Shown piece after piece: positions 17,556-27,032 of a DNA stretch of 64,000 nucleotides. Under the pieces are notes generated by a model. The model searched no databases. It saw only the letters and a program-made list of their open reading frames with translations, and was not told the DNA's origin. The stretch lies in the NCBI GenBank assembly GCA_902771155.1, contig CACXVS010000002.1, forward strand, positions 1-64,000, given 5' to 3'. Position numbers and translations under genes: made by a program. The stretch is from an uncultured Prevotellaceae bacterium. GTDB lineage: Bacteria > Bacteroidota > Bacteroidia > Bacteroidales > Bacteroidaceae. Numbering within the stretch: position 1 is the first letter of the stretch; each line of letters opens with the position of its first letter.

Positions 17556-18959
17556 ATGACGATGAAGAAAAACTTATTCTTGACCATTTGCCTCGCCAGT
17601 AGTGTGATGGTCGCTACAGCCCAGAAGGGTGGAATTTCCAAGGAGATGTTGAGTGAGATCCAGAAAGCACAGCAGGTATCACCGGCCAATCGTGCCATTC
17701 GGAATGCCGTTGCTGCCAATAGTATCGACGCTTTGGCGAAGAACCATCAGAATGCAGGTAATCTTGACACTTGGTTCAGCGTGGAAACCAAGCAACAGTC
17801 CATCACCGACCAGAAATCCTCAGGTCGTTGTTGGATGTTCAGTGGTCTGAATGTATTGCGTTCCAACTTTGCCCAGAAGACCGATTCGCTCAGTATCTCG
17901 TTCTCCCAGGCTTATCTCTTTTTCTGGGATCAGCTCGAGAAGGCCAATCTCATGCTTCAGGGTGTGATCGATACAGCTACTAAACCCATCGATGATCAGC
18001 GTGTGCAGTTCTTCTTCAAGAGTCCTATTGGTGACGGAGGGACATTCTGCGGTGTGGCCGACCTGACGGAGAAATACGGACTTGTACCCACAGAGGTGAT
18101 GCCCGAATCATTCTCTACCGACAATACCTCCAAGGCCCGTTCGTTGATTGCCTCGAAACTGCGTGAGTATGGATTGCAGTTGCGCGATATGGTGGCTAAG
18201 GGCAAGAGTGCTACAGATGTCAACAAGGAGAAGACCAAGATGCTGAGTCAGATCTATCGCATGCTCCAGCTTACCATTGGTGAGCCTCCCATGACCTTTA
18301 TTTACGCTTTCAAGGACAAGTCAGGTAAAGCCGTTGCCCCTGCCAAGGAATACACCCCACAGTCGTTCTATCAGGAAGTGGTGGGCGAGACGCTTAATGG
18401 CACCTTCATTATGGCCATGAACGATCCCCGTCGTCCTTATTACAAGACTTACGAGGTGGAATACGACCGTCATACCTACGATGGCCACAACTGGAAATAC
18501 GTGAATCTGCCTATGGACGATATTGAGCAGATGGCCATTGCCTCGCTCAAGGATGGCAAGAAACTCTATAGTTCTTACGACGTGGCTAAGTTCCTCGATC
18601 GTCAGCGTGGTTATGCAGATACGGAGAACTTCGACTATGGTGCACTCTTTGGTACCACCTTTGGTATGGATAAGGCCCAGCGTATTTCGACCTTTGACAG
18701 TGGTTCTACCCATGCCATGACCTTGACAGCTGTCGATCTCGATGCAGAGGGCAAGGCCATCAAGTGGAAGGTAGAAAATTCCTGGGGCGCCACATGGGGG
18801 CAACAGGGCTGTCTGATTATGACCGACAGATGGTTCCGCGAGTTTATGTTCCGTCTGGTGGTTGATAAGAAATATGTGCCAGAGAATATCCTTAAGGCCT
18901 ACGACACCAAACCGGTGATGGTGATGCCTGAGGATCCTCTTTTCCTCCCAGATGAGTAA
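17556..18959 (+). CDS. Secreted C1B cysteine aminopeptidase (bleomycin hydrolase/PepC-like)
   Basis: This protein of about 467 residues belongs to papain-like family C1B, which trims peptides from the N-terminus. The active site is complete: DQKSSGRCWMFSG with catalytic Cys92, STHAMTL with His386 and VENSWGATWG with Asn408. Unlike the cytosolic PepC of lactic acid bacteria it has a signal peptide (MTMKKNLFLTICLASSVM, cleavage after ATAQ), so it should act in the periplasm or outside. An upstream in-frame ATG at 17376 lies inside the preceding gene; 17556 (or 17562) gives a proper signal peptide. It is followed closely by an M3 peptidase gene. Confidence 0.93.
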   Translation: MTMKKNLFLTICLASSVMVATAQKGGISKEMLSEIQKAQQVSPANRAIRNAVAANSIDALAKNHQNAGNLDTWFSVETKQQSITDQKSSGRCWMFSGLNVLRSNFAQKTDSLSISFSQAYLFFWDQLEKANLMLQGVIDTATKPIDDQRVQFFFKSPIGDGGTFCGVADLTEKYGLVPTEVMPESFSTDNTSKARSLIASKLREYGLQLRDMVAKGKSATDVNKEKTKMLSQIYRMLQLTIGEPPMTFIYAFKDKSGKAVAPAKEYTPQSFYQEVVGETLNGTFIMAMNDPRRPYYKTYEVEYDRHTYDGHNWKYVNLPMDDIEQMAIASLKDGKKLYSSYDVAKFLDRQRGYADTENFDYGALFGTTFGMDKAQRISTFDSGSTHAMTLTAVDLDAEGKAIKWKVENSWGATWGQQGCLIMTDRWFREFMFRLVVDKKYVPENILKAYDTKPVMVMPEDPLFLPDE

Positions 18960-18991
18960 TCGTTGATATGTTAAGTAAAAAAGTAAAATAT

Positions 18992-21115
18992 ATGAAGAAA
19001 ATCAAGACCCTTATGGCTATTGGAGTGGCATCAGCAATCGTGATGCAAGTATCATCGTGTCAGGATGCTCAGCGTGAGAATCCCCTGCTGCAGCAGAGTG
19101 AGGTCGCCTTCGGAGCACCCGATTTCAGTAAGATCCAGACCACAGACTATCTGCCTGCCTTCGAGGTGGCTATCCAGCAGGCGAAGGACAACATTGCGAA
19201 GATCGTTGAGAATCAGGATTCTGCCACTTTCGAGAACACTATCCTGGCTTTTGAGGAGAGTGACCGCTTGCTCGATCATGTCTCTCGTGTGTTCTATGCC
19301 TTGACCAGTGCTGACAAGACCCCCGAGATTGCAGAGATTGAGAAGAAGGTGACGCCCATGATGACCGATCTGGAGAACGAGATTTCGTTTAACAAACCTC
19401 TGTTCGAACGTATCCGTCAGGTCTATGACCGCGAATTTGAGCGTCTGACTGGTGAGGACCAGAAACTGCTCGAAGAGACCTACAAGCGCTTTGTGCGCAA
19501 TGGCGCCCTGTTGCCCGACGACAAGATGGAGCGCATGAAACAGATTAATCTCCGCATCTCCGACCTTCAACAGCAGTGGGGCGACATGTTGCCTGCAGCC
19601 ACCAACGAGGCTGTGGTGTGGGTCGATAAGAAGGAAGACCTGGCAGGTCTCAGTGAGGCCGACATCGCCCAGTGCCAGAAGGATGCAGAGAGCCGTGGCG
19701 GTAAGGCCCCATACGCCATTGTCATCGTCAACACCACCCAACAGGCCCCCTTGGCTAGTCTCGACAATCGCGACCTGCGCAAGAAGGTTTATGAGGCCTC
19801 CATTCATCGTGCTGATGGTACGGGCAAGCATAACACCTTCCCCATTGTCGTCGAGATTGCCAAGTTGAGAGCCGAGCAGGCTGAGATTATGGGCTATCCC
19901 AACTACGCCTCTTATTCTCTGGAAAAGACCATGGCCAAGACTCCCGAGAACGTCTATGCCTTCTTGAAGAGTCTTATCAGCCAGTACACCCCTAAGGCCG
20001 ATGCCGAGACGAAGGCTATCGAAGACTTTGCCCGTCAGACTGAGGGAGCCGACTTCCAACTTCAGCCCTACGACCGCTTCTATTATTCTGCCAAGATGAA
20101 GAAGCAGTTGCTCAACGTCTCCGACGAAGAAGTAAAGCCCTATTTTAATGTTGACAGTGTACTCATCAACGGTGTGTTCTATGCCGCCAATCGTGCCTAT
20201 GGTCTCACGTTCAAGCAGCGCGATGACATTCCCCTCTATCATCCCGACATGAAAGCCTTTGAGGTGATCGACAAGGATGGTAAGACCAAAGCCCTTTTCT
20301 ATTGCGACTATTTCCGTCGTCCCACCAAACGTGGTGGAGCCTGGATGGACGGTTTCCAGAAGCAGTCACGTCAGTGGAATCAGTTGCCTATCATCTTCAA
20401 CGTGTGCAATAATGCCAAGGCCCCCGAGGGCCAGCCCTCACTGTTGACATGGGACGAGGTTACCACACTCTTCCATGAGTTTGGTCATGCCCTTCACGGC
20501 ATGCTCTCCGACTGCCAGTACAACAGCCTGAGCGGTACCAGTGTGGCACGTGATTTTGTTGAGATGCCCTCGCAGTTCAACGAGTCGTTTGCCTCCATTC
20601 CAGAGGTATTCGACCACTATGCCCGCCACTACCAGTCGGGTGAGCCTATGCCTGCCGATCTGAAGGAGCGCATGCTGAAGAGCATCAACTTCCAGACGGC
20701 CTATGCCCTGGGTGAGAACCTCGCAGCCACCTGCGTCGATCTGGCCTGGCACATGCTTCCCTCGAAAGATATCCCAACCGCTGACGAGGCGATGGCCTTC
20801 GAGCGCGAGGCCTTGCGCCAGGTGGGTCTCCTGAATGCCCAGATACCCCCTCGCTATATGAGCAGTTACTTCAACCACGTGTTTGGTGGCGGCTATGCTG
20901 CTGGCTACTATAGTTATCTGTGGACCGAGGTGTTGGCCGTCAACATAGCCGACGTCTTTGCCAAGCGTGGTGCCCTTGATCCTGCCACTGGTCAGGACAT
21001 GCGCGACAAGATCCTGAGTCGTGGCAATACGGGCGACCTGATGCAGATGTTTACCGACTTCACTGGCATGGCCCAGCCCGATGCTTCGAGCCTGCTTAAA
21101 GCCAGGGGCCTGTGA
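18992..21115 (+). CDS. dcp: M3 family peptidyl-dipeptidase (Dcp-like) lipoprotein
   Basis: This protein of about 707 residues is a zinc metallopeptidase of family M3 that removes C-terminal dipeptides. It has a lipoprotein signal ending in QVSSC, so it is membrane-anchored in the envelope. The zinc motif is LFHEFGHALHGML (HExxH at about 495-499), with the helix containing the third Glu ligand downstream (MPSQFNESFA). The C-terminal GYYSYLWTEVLAV segment is typical of Dcp. The ATG at 18992 is preferred over the one at 18968 because it begins the signal peptide directly. Its stop overlaps the GTG start of the WYL gene. With the C1B and M13 enzymes it points to active use of peptides. Confidence 0.93.
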   Translation: MKKIKTLMAIGVASAIVMQVSSCQDAQRENPLLQQSEVAFGAPDFSKIQTTDYLPAFEVAIQQAKDNIAKIVENQDSATFENTILAFEESDRLLDHVSRVFYALTSADKTPEIAEIEKKVTPMMTDLENEISFNKPLFERIRQVYDREFERLTGEDQKLLEETYKRFVRNGALLPDDKMERMKQINLRISDLQQQWGDMLPAATNEAVVWVDKKEDLAGLSEADIAQCQKDAESRGGKAPYAIVIVNTTQQAPLASLDNRDLRKKVYEASIHRADGTGKHNTFPIVVEIAKLRAEQAEIMGYPNYASYSLEKTMAKTPENVYAFLKSLISQYTPKADAETKAIEDFARQTEGADFQLQPYDRFYYSAKMKKQLLNVSDEEVKPYFNVDSVLINGVFYAANRAYGLTFKQRDDIPLYHPDMKAFEVIDKDGKTKALFYCDYFRRPTKRGGAWMDGFQKQSRQWNQLPIIFNVCNNAKAPEGQPSLLTWDEVTTLFHEFGHALHGMLSDCQYNSLSGTSVARDFVEMPSQFNESFASIPEVFDHYARHYQSGEPMPADLKERMLKSINFQTAYALGENLAATCVDLAWHMLPSKDIPTADEAMAFEREALRQVGLLNAQIPPRYMSSYFNHVFGGGYAAGYYSYLWTEVLAVNIADVFAKRGALDPATGQDMRDKILSRGNTGDLMQMFTDFTGMAQPDASSLLKARGL

Positions 21116-22002
21116 AGCCGGCACTTATTTTCCAGCAGTACATCTGGCTCATCAACACGCTGCGGCTGCAAGGTAGGATGACGCTCGAAGAGATGAGTCG
21201 CCGATGGGTCGATGACGAAGTGGCGGGGGGCAATCCCCTCTCGCGCTCCACTTTCAATCGCCATCGCGACGCCATCCTCGACATGTTTGGCATCATCATC
21301 GAGTGTGATACCAGTTATCATTATTACATCTTCAATCCCGAAGATCTCGACAACGACAGTCTTGAGCGGTGGTTGCTCTCCACGCTGACAGTCAACGGTG
21401 TGCTCTCCGACAGCGTATCGCTGAAAGAGCGCATCATCCTCGAGAATGTGCCAGCAGGTGAGGAGTTCTTGCAGGTCATCATCCGTGCCATCAAGTCGGG
21501 TCATAAGGTCCTGCTGTCCTATCGTCGTTTTGGTGCCGACAGTCAGGAGAAGACCGTTGCCCCTTATGCGCTCAAACTCTTCCACCAGCGCTGGTATCTG
21601 CTGGCCTTCACTGGTCGTCACTATGCCACCTATAGTCTCGACCGCATGCTGTCAGTCACACTGACGGAAGAGAGTTTCGAGTTACCAGCCGACTTCTCGC
21701 CCCAGCACTATTTTGCCGAATATTTCGGAGTGCTTACCGACGAGACACCCATGGCCCATGTCGTCATCCGTGCCTATGGCAAGACCCCCAACTATCTGCG
21801 CACCCTGCCGCTCCACCAGTCACAGTGCGAGTTGGCCACTACTGATGACTATACCGATTTCAGTTTTGACATACGCCCCACGGCAGACTTTATCGGGCAG
21901 TTGCTGTCTTACGACTCAGGTCTCGAAGTGCTCCAGCCTCAGGACCTTCGCGATCAGGTCCAGCACGAGGTCGAACTCATGCTCTCGCGCTACAAGACTT
22001 AA
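21112..22002 (+). CDS. WYL domain transcriptional regulator (YafY-like)
   Basis: This 296-residue protein has an N-terminal helix-turn-helix-like region (RMTLEEMSRRW, GNPLSRSTFNRHRDAI) and a WYL domain (LLSYRRFGAD, YALKLFHQRWYLLAFTG, YSLDRML), followed by a WCX-like C-terminal part. WYL domains bind ligands, often nucleic acids or nucleotides, and several regulate CRISPR-Cas or phage-defence genes. It begins with GTG overlapping the dcp stop, and a strong terminator separates it from the CRISPR-Cas locus 400 bases downstream. A link to cas control is possible but not shown. Confidence 0.88.
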   Translation: MKPALIFQQYIWLINTLRLQGRMTLEEMSRRWVDDEVAGGNPLSRSTFNRHRDAILDMFGIIIECDTSYHYYIFNPEDLDNDSLERWLLSTLTVNGVLSDSVSLKERIILENVPAGEEFLQVIIRAIKSGHKVLLSYRRFGADSQEKTVAPYALKLFHQRWYLLAFTGRHYATYSLDRMLSVTLTEESFELPADFSPQHYFAEYFGVLTDETPMAHVVIRAYGKTPNYLRTLPLHQSQCELATTDDYTDFSFDIRPTADFIGQLLSYDSGLEVLQPQDLRDQVQHEVELMLSRYKT

Positions 22003-22032
22003 TCTGTTTTGGATTAATTAACAAAAATAGTT

Positions 22033-22067
22033 CAGAGGTGTACCGACTTATGGTACACCTCTGTTTT
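22033..22067 (+). terminator. Rho-independent terminator after the WYL gene
   Basis: CAGAGGTGTACC, a 7-base loop GACTTAT and GGTACACCTCTG form a perfect 12-bp stem, followed by TTTTAT. A promoter -7 element begins in this T-run. Confidence 0.9.
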
Positions 22068-22074
22068 ATCTTTG
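22067..22074 (+). promoter_or_regulatory. Possible promoter -7 element for the tiny ORFs
   Basis: TATCTTTG matches TAnnTTTG and lies 43 bases before the first tiny ORF. No convincing -33 TTTG is found; the expected position falls inside the terminator hairpin. Confidence 0.35.
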
Positions 22075-22117
22075 CAGCCGATAACCTGATTGTTGAACAA
22101 TTAAAAACTATAAAGTT

Positions 22118-22216
22118 ATGGCTGGATTATTCATATTATTTGTGATTTCGATTGCTCTTTTCGAGTTGGCGAGTGATTATGTAGAAATATTGAATCATGT
22201 TGATGAGAATCATTGA
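22118..22216 (+). CDS. Hypothetical small hydrophobic peptide (32 residues)
   Basis: An ATG-started frame encodes a hydrophobic N-terminal half (MAGLFILFVISIALFELA) and an acidic tail, consistent with a single membrane helix. It follows a promoter-like element by 43 bases and overlaps the next small frame by 14 bases. It has no recognised family. It could be a real membrane micropeptide or a chance frame between the WYL and cas genes. Confidence 0.4.
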   Translation: MAGLFILFVISIALFELASDYVEILNHVDENH

Positions 22217-22352
22217 TTGTTTTCTCTCATCTCTCTTCAGGGTGGCTCATTATGTTACCAGTAGGTATTCTTTGTTATCAGATAAACCTTCTGTGGACGA
22301 TACTTCTGATTTTACCATCCGATTCTCAAAAGATGACGTATTTATGGATTAG
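22203..22352 (+). CDS. Hypothetical small protein (49 residues)
   Basis: This frame starts at the ATG at 22203, inside the end of the previous small frame, and reads MRIIDCFLSSLFRVAHYVTS at the N-terminus, then a Ser/Asp-rich part with DFTIRFSKDDVF. The codon pattern looks coding-like, and the overlap suggests translational coupling. It may equally be the remnant of a larger decayed gene. It ends 66 bases before cas3. Confidence 0.35.
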   Translation: MRIIDCFLSSLFRVAHYVTSRYSLLSDKPSVDDTSDFTIRFSKDDVFMD

Positions 22353-22368
22353 AAATTGGATGAATAAT

Positions 22369-22399
22369 TTTGTAGAGAAGAAATAATATACTATCTTTG
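22369..22399 (+). promoter_or_regulatory. Bacteroidetes-type promoter of the cas operon
   Basis: TTTG at 22369-22372 and TATCTTTG at 22392-22399 are spaced exactly 19 bases apart, and cas3 starts 20 bases downstream. This is a consensus-quality promoter, so the interference genes are likely expressed from it. Confidence 0.8.
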
Positions 22400-22418
22400 C
22401 ACAAACCAAACTATAATT

Positions 22419-24593
22419 ATGGACTATTCCAAATTAATCATATCACATGTTCGGCAGTATGATATGGCTATTCAGTCGAACAATCTACATCAACAAGGTG
22501 TGGCAGAAAAGAGTGAAGGCTTTGCTGCTGAGTTTGGTATGGGTGAACTTGGGCGAATTATGGGGCTTTTGCATGACAAAGGTAAAGAACAGTTAGAGTG
22601 GCAAAAGTATATCCAAGGTGTGACAGGATATAATAAGGAATACGCATACCTGAAGAGCGGTCCCAATCACTCTTATGTTGGAGCTGTTATTGCTCAAAAG
22701 CAATACCCACAAATTGCTCCTCTGATAGCACAACCCATTGCGGGACATCACCGTGGGCTTTATGATTATTGTGACTATATTGAAGAAGCAAAGCGCGACA
22801 TTCCTCAAGATGTGACTATCGGTGAGCCTATTCCTTATCAGATGCCTAAGTTCTTTAAGCCTGAACGTTTTGATTTGCATCATATCGTGCGTATGCTTTT
22901 CTCTTGTTTGGTAGATGCTGATAGTCTTGATACTGAGGCGTTCATGAATCCCGCTCAAGCTAAGTTGCGTGGTGGTCATGCGTCGATGATTGAGCTCCTG
23001 AATATGATGGAACATCATTTGCAGGAATTGAAAGCTAAAGCACCGGATACTGTAGTAAATCGCATTCGTAACTATGTGCAAGAGCAATGCATCAAAGAAA
23101 GTCAAGGTGTCGGTGGTTTTTACAGTCTGACGGTTCCTACAGGTGGCGGAAAAACGCTGGCCTCGGTTCTTTGGGCTTTACATCATGCAGTAAGAAACCA
23201 TCTGCGGCGCATCATCATCGCTATACCTTATACCAGTATCATCGTGCAGACAGCTGCTACCCTGAAGGGTATATTTGGCGAAGATAATGTACTGGAGCAT
23301 CATTCCAATATAAATCCTGATGATATTAAGGATGAGGAACTGCGTGAGCGTTTGCAGTTAGCTACTGAGAACTGGGATTACCCTATCATTGTAACCACTA
23401 ATGTTCAGTTCTTTGAATCCTTGTTCAGCAATAGGCGTTCAGATTGCCGCAAGTTGCACAACATTGCCAAGAGCGTCGTTATCCTGGATGAAGTTCAGAC
23501 ATTGCCTTTGGATTTCTATCGACCTATTGTTGATACCCTCAATACACTCCAGCGAGTATTTGGTGCTTCTGTACTTTTCACAACTGCCAGCCAGCCTATT
23601 CTAAGCGGGCGGATAGAGGGTGCCAATCCCCAAGCTAGTTTTAATGCTCTATCATCTGTTCATGAGGTTATTCCTGACGGCATAGATTTGCATGATAAAT
23701 TACGACGTGTTGCACTGCAGTTTATGGATGGGGCTAAGAGTTATGACGAAATCGCAGAGGAATTGAGCAAACGTCAACAGGTGTTGTGCATTGTCAATAC
23801 GCGTCGTGATGCAAAAGAACTTTATGACAGATTACCAAAAGAAGGTGTCTGCCTCCATCTGTCACGCATGATGTGCCCAACACATGTTTCTACCACAATC
23901 GAATCTATAAAAACTGCATTAAAACGGCAGGATGGGCAACCTATTCGAGTTATTGCCACGCAATTGATAGAAGCTGGTGTGGATATTGATTTTCCTGTTG
24001 TCTTTCGACAGGAGGCAGGATTAGATTCCATCCTTCAGGCAGCTGGCCGCTGCAATCGAGAAGGCAAACATGATGTTTGTACTACCTATGTGTTCAGTTT
24101 AGGTAAGGAGCATCCTTTACCACCCGGCTTTATCACTCAAACCAACAATGCCCGTTTGAATATGGGACAACACTATGACTGGTTTGCACCCGAGGCGATG
24201 ACCTGCTATTTTAAGCAACTCCATTCTCGTGTGGATAATTTTGATAGCAAGCAAATGCAAGAATTGTTGTATAAGCCGGCATGTGAGTTTGAAGAGGCTG
24301 CTCGCCAGTTCCATTTGATTGACGATCAAACTACATCCATCATTATCAATTGGAGTAATAGTATGAAGCTATACGAGCAACTTATCTCGCAAGGCCCTTC
24401 ATATGACCTTATGAAGAAGTTGGCGTACTACAGTGTCAATATCCGTAAACGCGACTTCGAGAAGTTACAAAACATGGGGGCGATAGAGGAGCCTTTCGAG
24501 AATATATATGCGGTTACCAATCCCAGTTTCTACAAAGCGGATACTGGCTTGAAAATCGATAATCAATGGTTAGAAGAAACATTCATTATATAA
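22419..24593 (+). CDS. cas3: CRISPR-associated nuclease-helicase Cas3 (type I-C)
   Basis: This 724-residue protein unwinds and degrades DNA marked by Cascade. An N-terminal HD nuclease domain is seen as MGLLHDKGKEQ (H52, D53), NHSYVGAV and IAGHHRGL. The superfamily 2 helicase follows with Walker A VPTGGGKTLAS, motif II ILDEVQTLP, motif III FTTASQP and late motifs TQLIEAGVDIDFP and QAAGRCNREGK. No stop or frameshift is visible and the length is normal for I-C Cas3. It has its own promoter at 22369 and is followed after 3 bases by cas5c. Codon use is more AT-rich than in the flanking housekeeping genes, consistent with acquisition by transfer. Confidence 0.96.
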   Translation: MDYSKLIISHVRQYDMAIQSNNLHQQGVAEKSEGFAAEFGMGELGRIMGLLHDKGKEQLEWQKYIQGVTGYNKEYAYLKSGPNHSYVGAVIAQKQYPQIAPLIAQPIAGHHRGLYDYCDYIEEAKRDIPQDVTIGEPIPYQMPKFFKPERFDLHHIVRMLFSCLVDADSLDTEAFMNPAQAKLRGGHASMIELLNMMEHHLQELKAKAPDTVVNRIRNYVQEQCIKESQGVGGFYSLTVPTGGGKTLASVLWALHHAVRNHLRRIIIAIPYTSIIVQTAATLKGIFGEDNVLEHHSNINPDDIKDEELRERLQLATENWDYPIIVTTNVQFFESLFSNRRSDCRKLHNIAKSVVILDEVQTLPLDFYRPIVDTLNTLQRVFGASVLFTTASQPILSGRIEGANPQASFNALSSVHEVIPDGIDLHDKLRRVALQFMDGAKSYDEIAEELSKRQQVLCIVNTRRDAKELYDRLPKEGVCLHLSRMMCPTHVSTTIESIKTALKRQDGQPIRVIATQLIEAGVDIDFPVVFRQEAGLDSILQAAGRCNREGKHDVCTTYVFSLGKEHPLPPGFITQTNNARLNMGQHYDWFAPEAMTCYFKQLHSRVDNFDSKQMQELLYKPACEFEEAARQFHLIDDQTTSIIINWSNSMKLYEQLISQGPSYDLMKKLAYYSVNIRKRDFEKLQNMGAIEEPFENIYAVTNPSFYKADTGLKIDNQWLEETFII

Positions 24594-24596
24594 ACA

Positions 24597-25295
24597 ATGG
24601 AATATACAGATAAGGAATTTTGTTTGGAAGTATGGGGGCCAATGGCCTGCTTTACCCGTCCAGAGCTGAAAGTGGAACGTGTGAGCTATGATGTCATTAC
24701 GCCATCTGCTGCTCGTGCCATTTTTGAGGCCATCTTCTGGAAACCTGCTATTCGCTGGCAGATTACAAAGATAGAAGTGCTCAATCCTATCAAGTGGACT
24801 TCTGTGCGTAGGAACGAAGTAGGGGCAGTGGCATCAAAGAACCCTATCTTTATTGAGGATAAGCGTCAGCAGAAAAATACACTTTGCCTGAAGGATGTAC
24901 GATACCGCATTTCTGCCAAATTGGTATTTATTCCCAAGTGGAAAAGAGATGAATCCAAGAATCCGCATATTAATACGGAAGAGGATGATTTATTGCGAAA
25001 AGATGAAAACCCTGCAAAGTATAATTCTATGTTTGAGCGTCGTGCCAGCAAGGGCCAATGCTTCAATCATCCCTATTTGGGTACACGTGAGTGCTCCTGT
25101 TCTTTCAAACTAGTCAATCCTGAAACAGACGAACTTGATGCTCCCATCAATGAAAGTCGTGACTTTGGGATTATGCTCTATGATATGGATTTTGAACAGA
25201 ACTTGAAGAATCCACCAGCTTTGTTCTATCGGGCCCAGATGGAGAATGGGGTTATTAATGTTCCGCCTAAAAATAGTGAGGAGATTTTGAGATGA
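24597..25295 (+). CDS. cas5c: Type I-C Cascade subunit and pre-crRNA endonuclease Cas5c
   Basis: This 232-residue protein is the I-C variant of Cas5, which cuts the CRISPR transcript in place of Cas6 and caps the 5' end of the crRNA. Family features are the N-terminal RAMP strand CLEVWGPMACFTRPELKVER, the SYDVITPSAARAIFEAIFW block, RQQKNTLCLKDVRYRI and a C-terminal GTRECSCSF region. The absence of any cas6 in the locus agrees with this role. The stop overlaps the cas8c start (ATGA). Confidence 0.95.
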   Translation: MEYTDKEFCLEVWGPMACFTRPELKVERVSYDVITPSAARAIFEAIFWKPAIRWQITKIEVLNPIKWTSVRRNEVGAVASKNPIFIEDKRQQKNTLCLKDVRYRISAKLVFIPKWKRDESKNPHINTEEDDLLRKDENPAKYNSMFERRASKGQCFNHPYLGTRECSCSFKLVNPETDELDAPINESRDFGIMLYDMDFEQNLKNPPALFYRAQMENGVINVPPKNSEEILR

Positions 25296-27010
25296 TACTG
25301 AATGCATTGTATGATTATTACCATCGTTGTGATGATTTACCCCGAAAAGGAATGGAACTTAAAGAGATTGGGTTCCTGATTGTCATTGATAAAGAAGGGC
25401 ATTTCCTTAGGTTCGAAGACCGTCGAAAAGACAAGAAACAAGCACAAACATTTCTTGTTAAGAAGCATGTTGGGCGCACAAGTGCAGTGGTAGCAAACTA
25501 TCTCTATGACAATAGCGGATATGTTTTTGGTTATTCGGATAAAGGCGATGTAATGCCTCAATATCAGGCGTTTAAAGACAAAATTAAGGCTATATACCAG
25601 TTGCACCCACAAGATGAAGAAATTATAGCTGTTAATAGCTTTTATGCACAAGAACAACAAGACGTTCTTGCACAGATGAAACAGGATCCTCTATGGTCTG
25701 ATATAGAACGGAATCTAAATAAAAAATATTCTACTTTTTCGTTCCTTATTGAAGGTAACACTAAGATTGTAGCAGAGAAGGTTGAGCTATTAGATATTGA
25801 AGAAAGTGAATTTTCTAATGATGGGCAAATATGTCTCGTCTCTGGGAATAGGGGGAAAGCTGTAGAAACAACTACAGCTACCATGATACCAGGCAGTCAG
25901 GCTACTGCAAAGCTAGTCGCTTTTCAAGTTAGTTCTGGTTATGATTCTTATGGAAAGACCAAGGGGGGGAATGCGCCAATTAGTGAAGACGCAGAGTTTG
26001 CCTATACCACAGCACTCAATCATCTGTTAGAACCTAATTCTCGTAATAAGTTCATGGTGGGCTCGCGTACGTTCCTTTTTTGGGCATCCAAGAATGACGC
26101 AGCTGGGAAAGAGGCAGAAGAAAGTATCTTCAATATGTTTGGATTTTCTGAGCAAGAAGATGACCCGAATAGGAATATAGAACAAGTTAGAAAAGTGTTC
26201 ACAGCTATTTATTCAGGCGAGCTGAAAACCACATCCGAAGATAAGTTCTATATTTTAGGTCTTGCACCTAATTCAGCGAGAATTGCTGTAGTTTATTGGG
26301 CAGAGTTACCATTAAAGGAATTTGCGGGTACGATATGCAAACACTTCGAAGATATGGAGGTCATTGATACACGTCAGGATAAGAAGCCTTATATGAGTTT
26401 ACGTAATATTCTCAGCACTGTAACACTTGGTGGTAAGGTATCAGATGCAACTCCGAATCTTCCCGATGCTGTAGTAAAGAGTATTTTCCAAGGCCTTCCT
26501 TATCCACAAACGCTTTTTGCTTCATGCATTCGTCGCATTCGTGCAGAGTCTGGCGATAAGGATAAGAATGCCGTACACATCACTCGCGCAGCCATTATCA
26601 AGGCTTATTTAAACAGAATCGATAAAAATCAAAAAATAAATGTTATGTTAGACAAAGACAACACTAATCAGGGCTACCTTTGTGGCCGTCTGTTTGCAGT
26701 GCTTGATAAAATTCAAGAGGAAGCAAACAATCAGCACTCCATTCGTGAACGCTACATGAATTCAGCCAGTTCAACACCTGCAGCCGTATTCTCAACGATT
26801 CTTAACCTCTCTAATCATCATGTGGAGAACTTGAAGAACGAAGGTCGAAAGATTTACTTTGAGAAGTTGAAGCAGGAGATTATCAGCAAGATTGAAGCCG
26901 ATGGTTTTAAGGCGCAACTGGATCTGCAAGATCAGGGCCGATTCTTTATTGGCTACTATCACCAGCGTCAGGACTTCTTTTTAAAGAATGAAGAGAGTAA
27001 CAACGAATAA
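25292..27010 (+). CDS. cas8c: Type I-C Cascade large subunit Cas8c (Csd1)
   Basis: This 572-residue protein recognises the PAM and stabilises the R-loop. Family hallmarks are the N-terminal LNALYDYYHR, the LVKKHVGRTSAVVANYLYDN block, KLVAFQVSSGYDSYGKTKGG and the C-terminal NQGYLCGRLFAVLDKIQEEA region. It overlaps cas5c by 4 bases and is followed by cas7c after 22 bases. Parts are notably AT-rich. It appears intact. Confidence 0.95.
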   Translation: MILNALYDYYHRCDDLPRKGMELKEIGFLIVIDKEGHFLRFEDRRKDKKQAQTFLVKKHVGRTSAVVANYLYDNSGYVFGYSDKGDVMPQYQAFKDKIKAIYQLHPQDEEIIAVNSFYAQEQQDVLAQMKQDPLWSDIERNLNKKYSTFSFLIEGNTKIVAEKVELLDIEESEFSNDGQICLVSGNRGKAVETTTATMIPGSQATAKLVAFQVSSGYDSYGKTKGGNAPISEDAEFAYTTALNHLLEPNSRNKFMVGSRTFLFWASKNDAAGKEAEESIFNMFGFSEQEDDPNRNIEQVRKVFTAIYSGELKTTSEDKFYILGLAPNSARIAVVYWAELPLKEFAGTICKHFEDMEVIDTRQDKKPYMSLRNILSTVTLGGKVSDATPNLPDAVVKSIFQGLPYPQTLFASCIRRIRAESGDKDKNAVHITRAAIIKAYLNRIDKNQKINVMLDKDNTNQGYLCGRLFAVLDKIQEEANNQHSIRERYMNSASSTPAAVFSTILNLSNHHVENLKNEGRKIYFEKLKQEIISKIEADGFKAQLDLQDQGRFFIGYYHQRQDFFLKNEESNNE

Positions 27011-27032
27011 TAACAATTAAAACGATACAACT

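Noticed and set aside
19052..20242. A 396-codon - strand frame
   Set aside because: It is antisense to the M3 peptidase gene and encodes a Leu/Gly-rich sequence with no domain.
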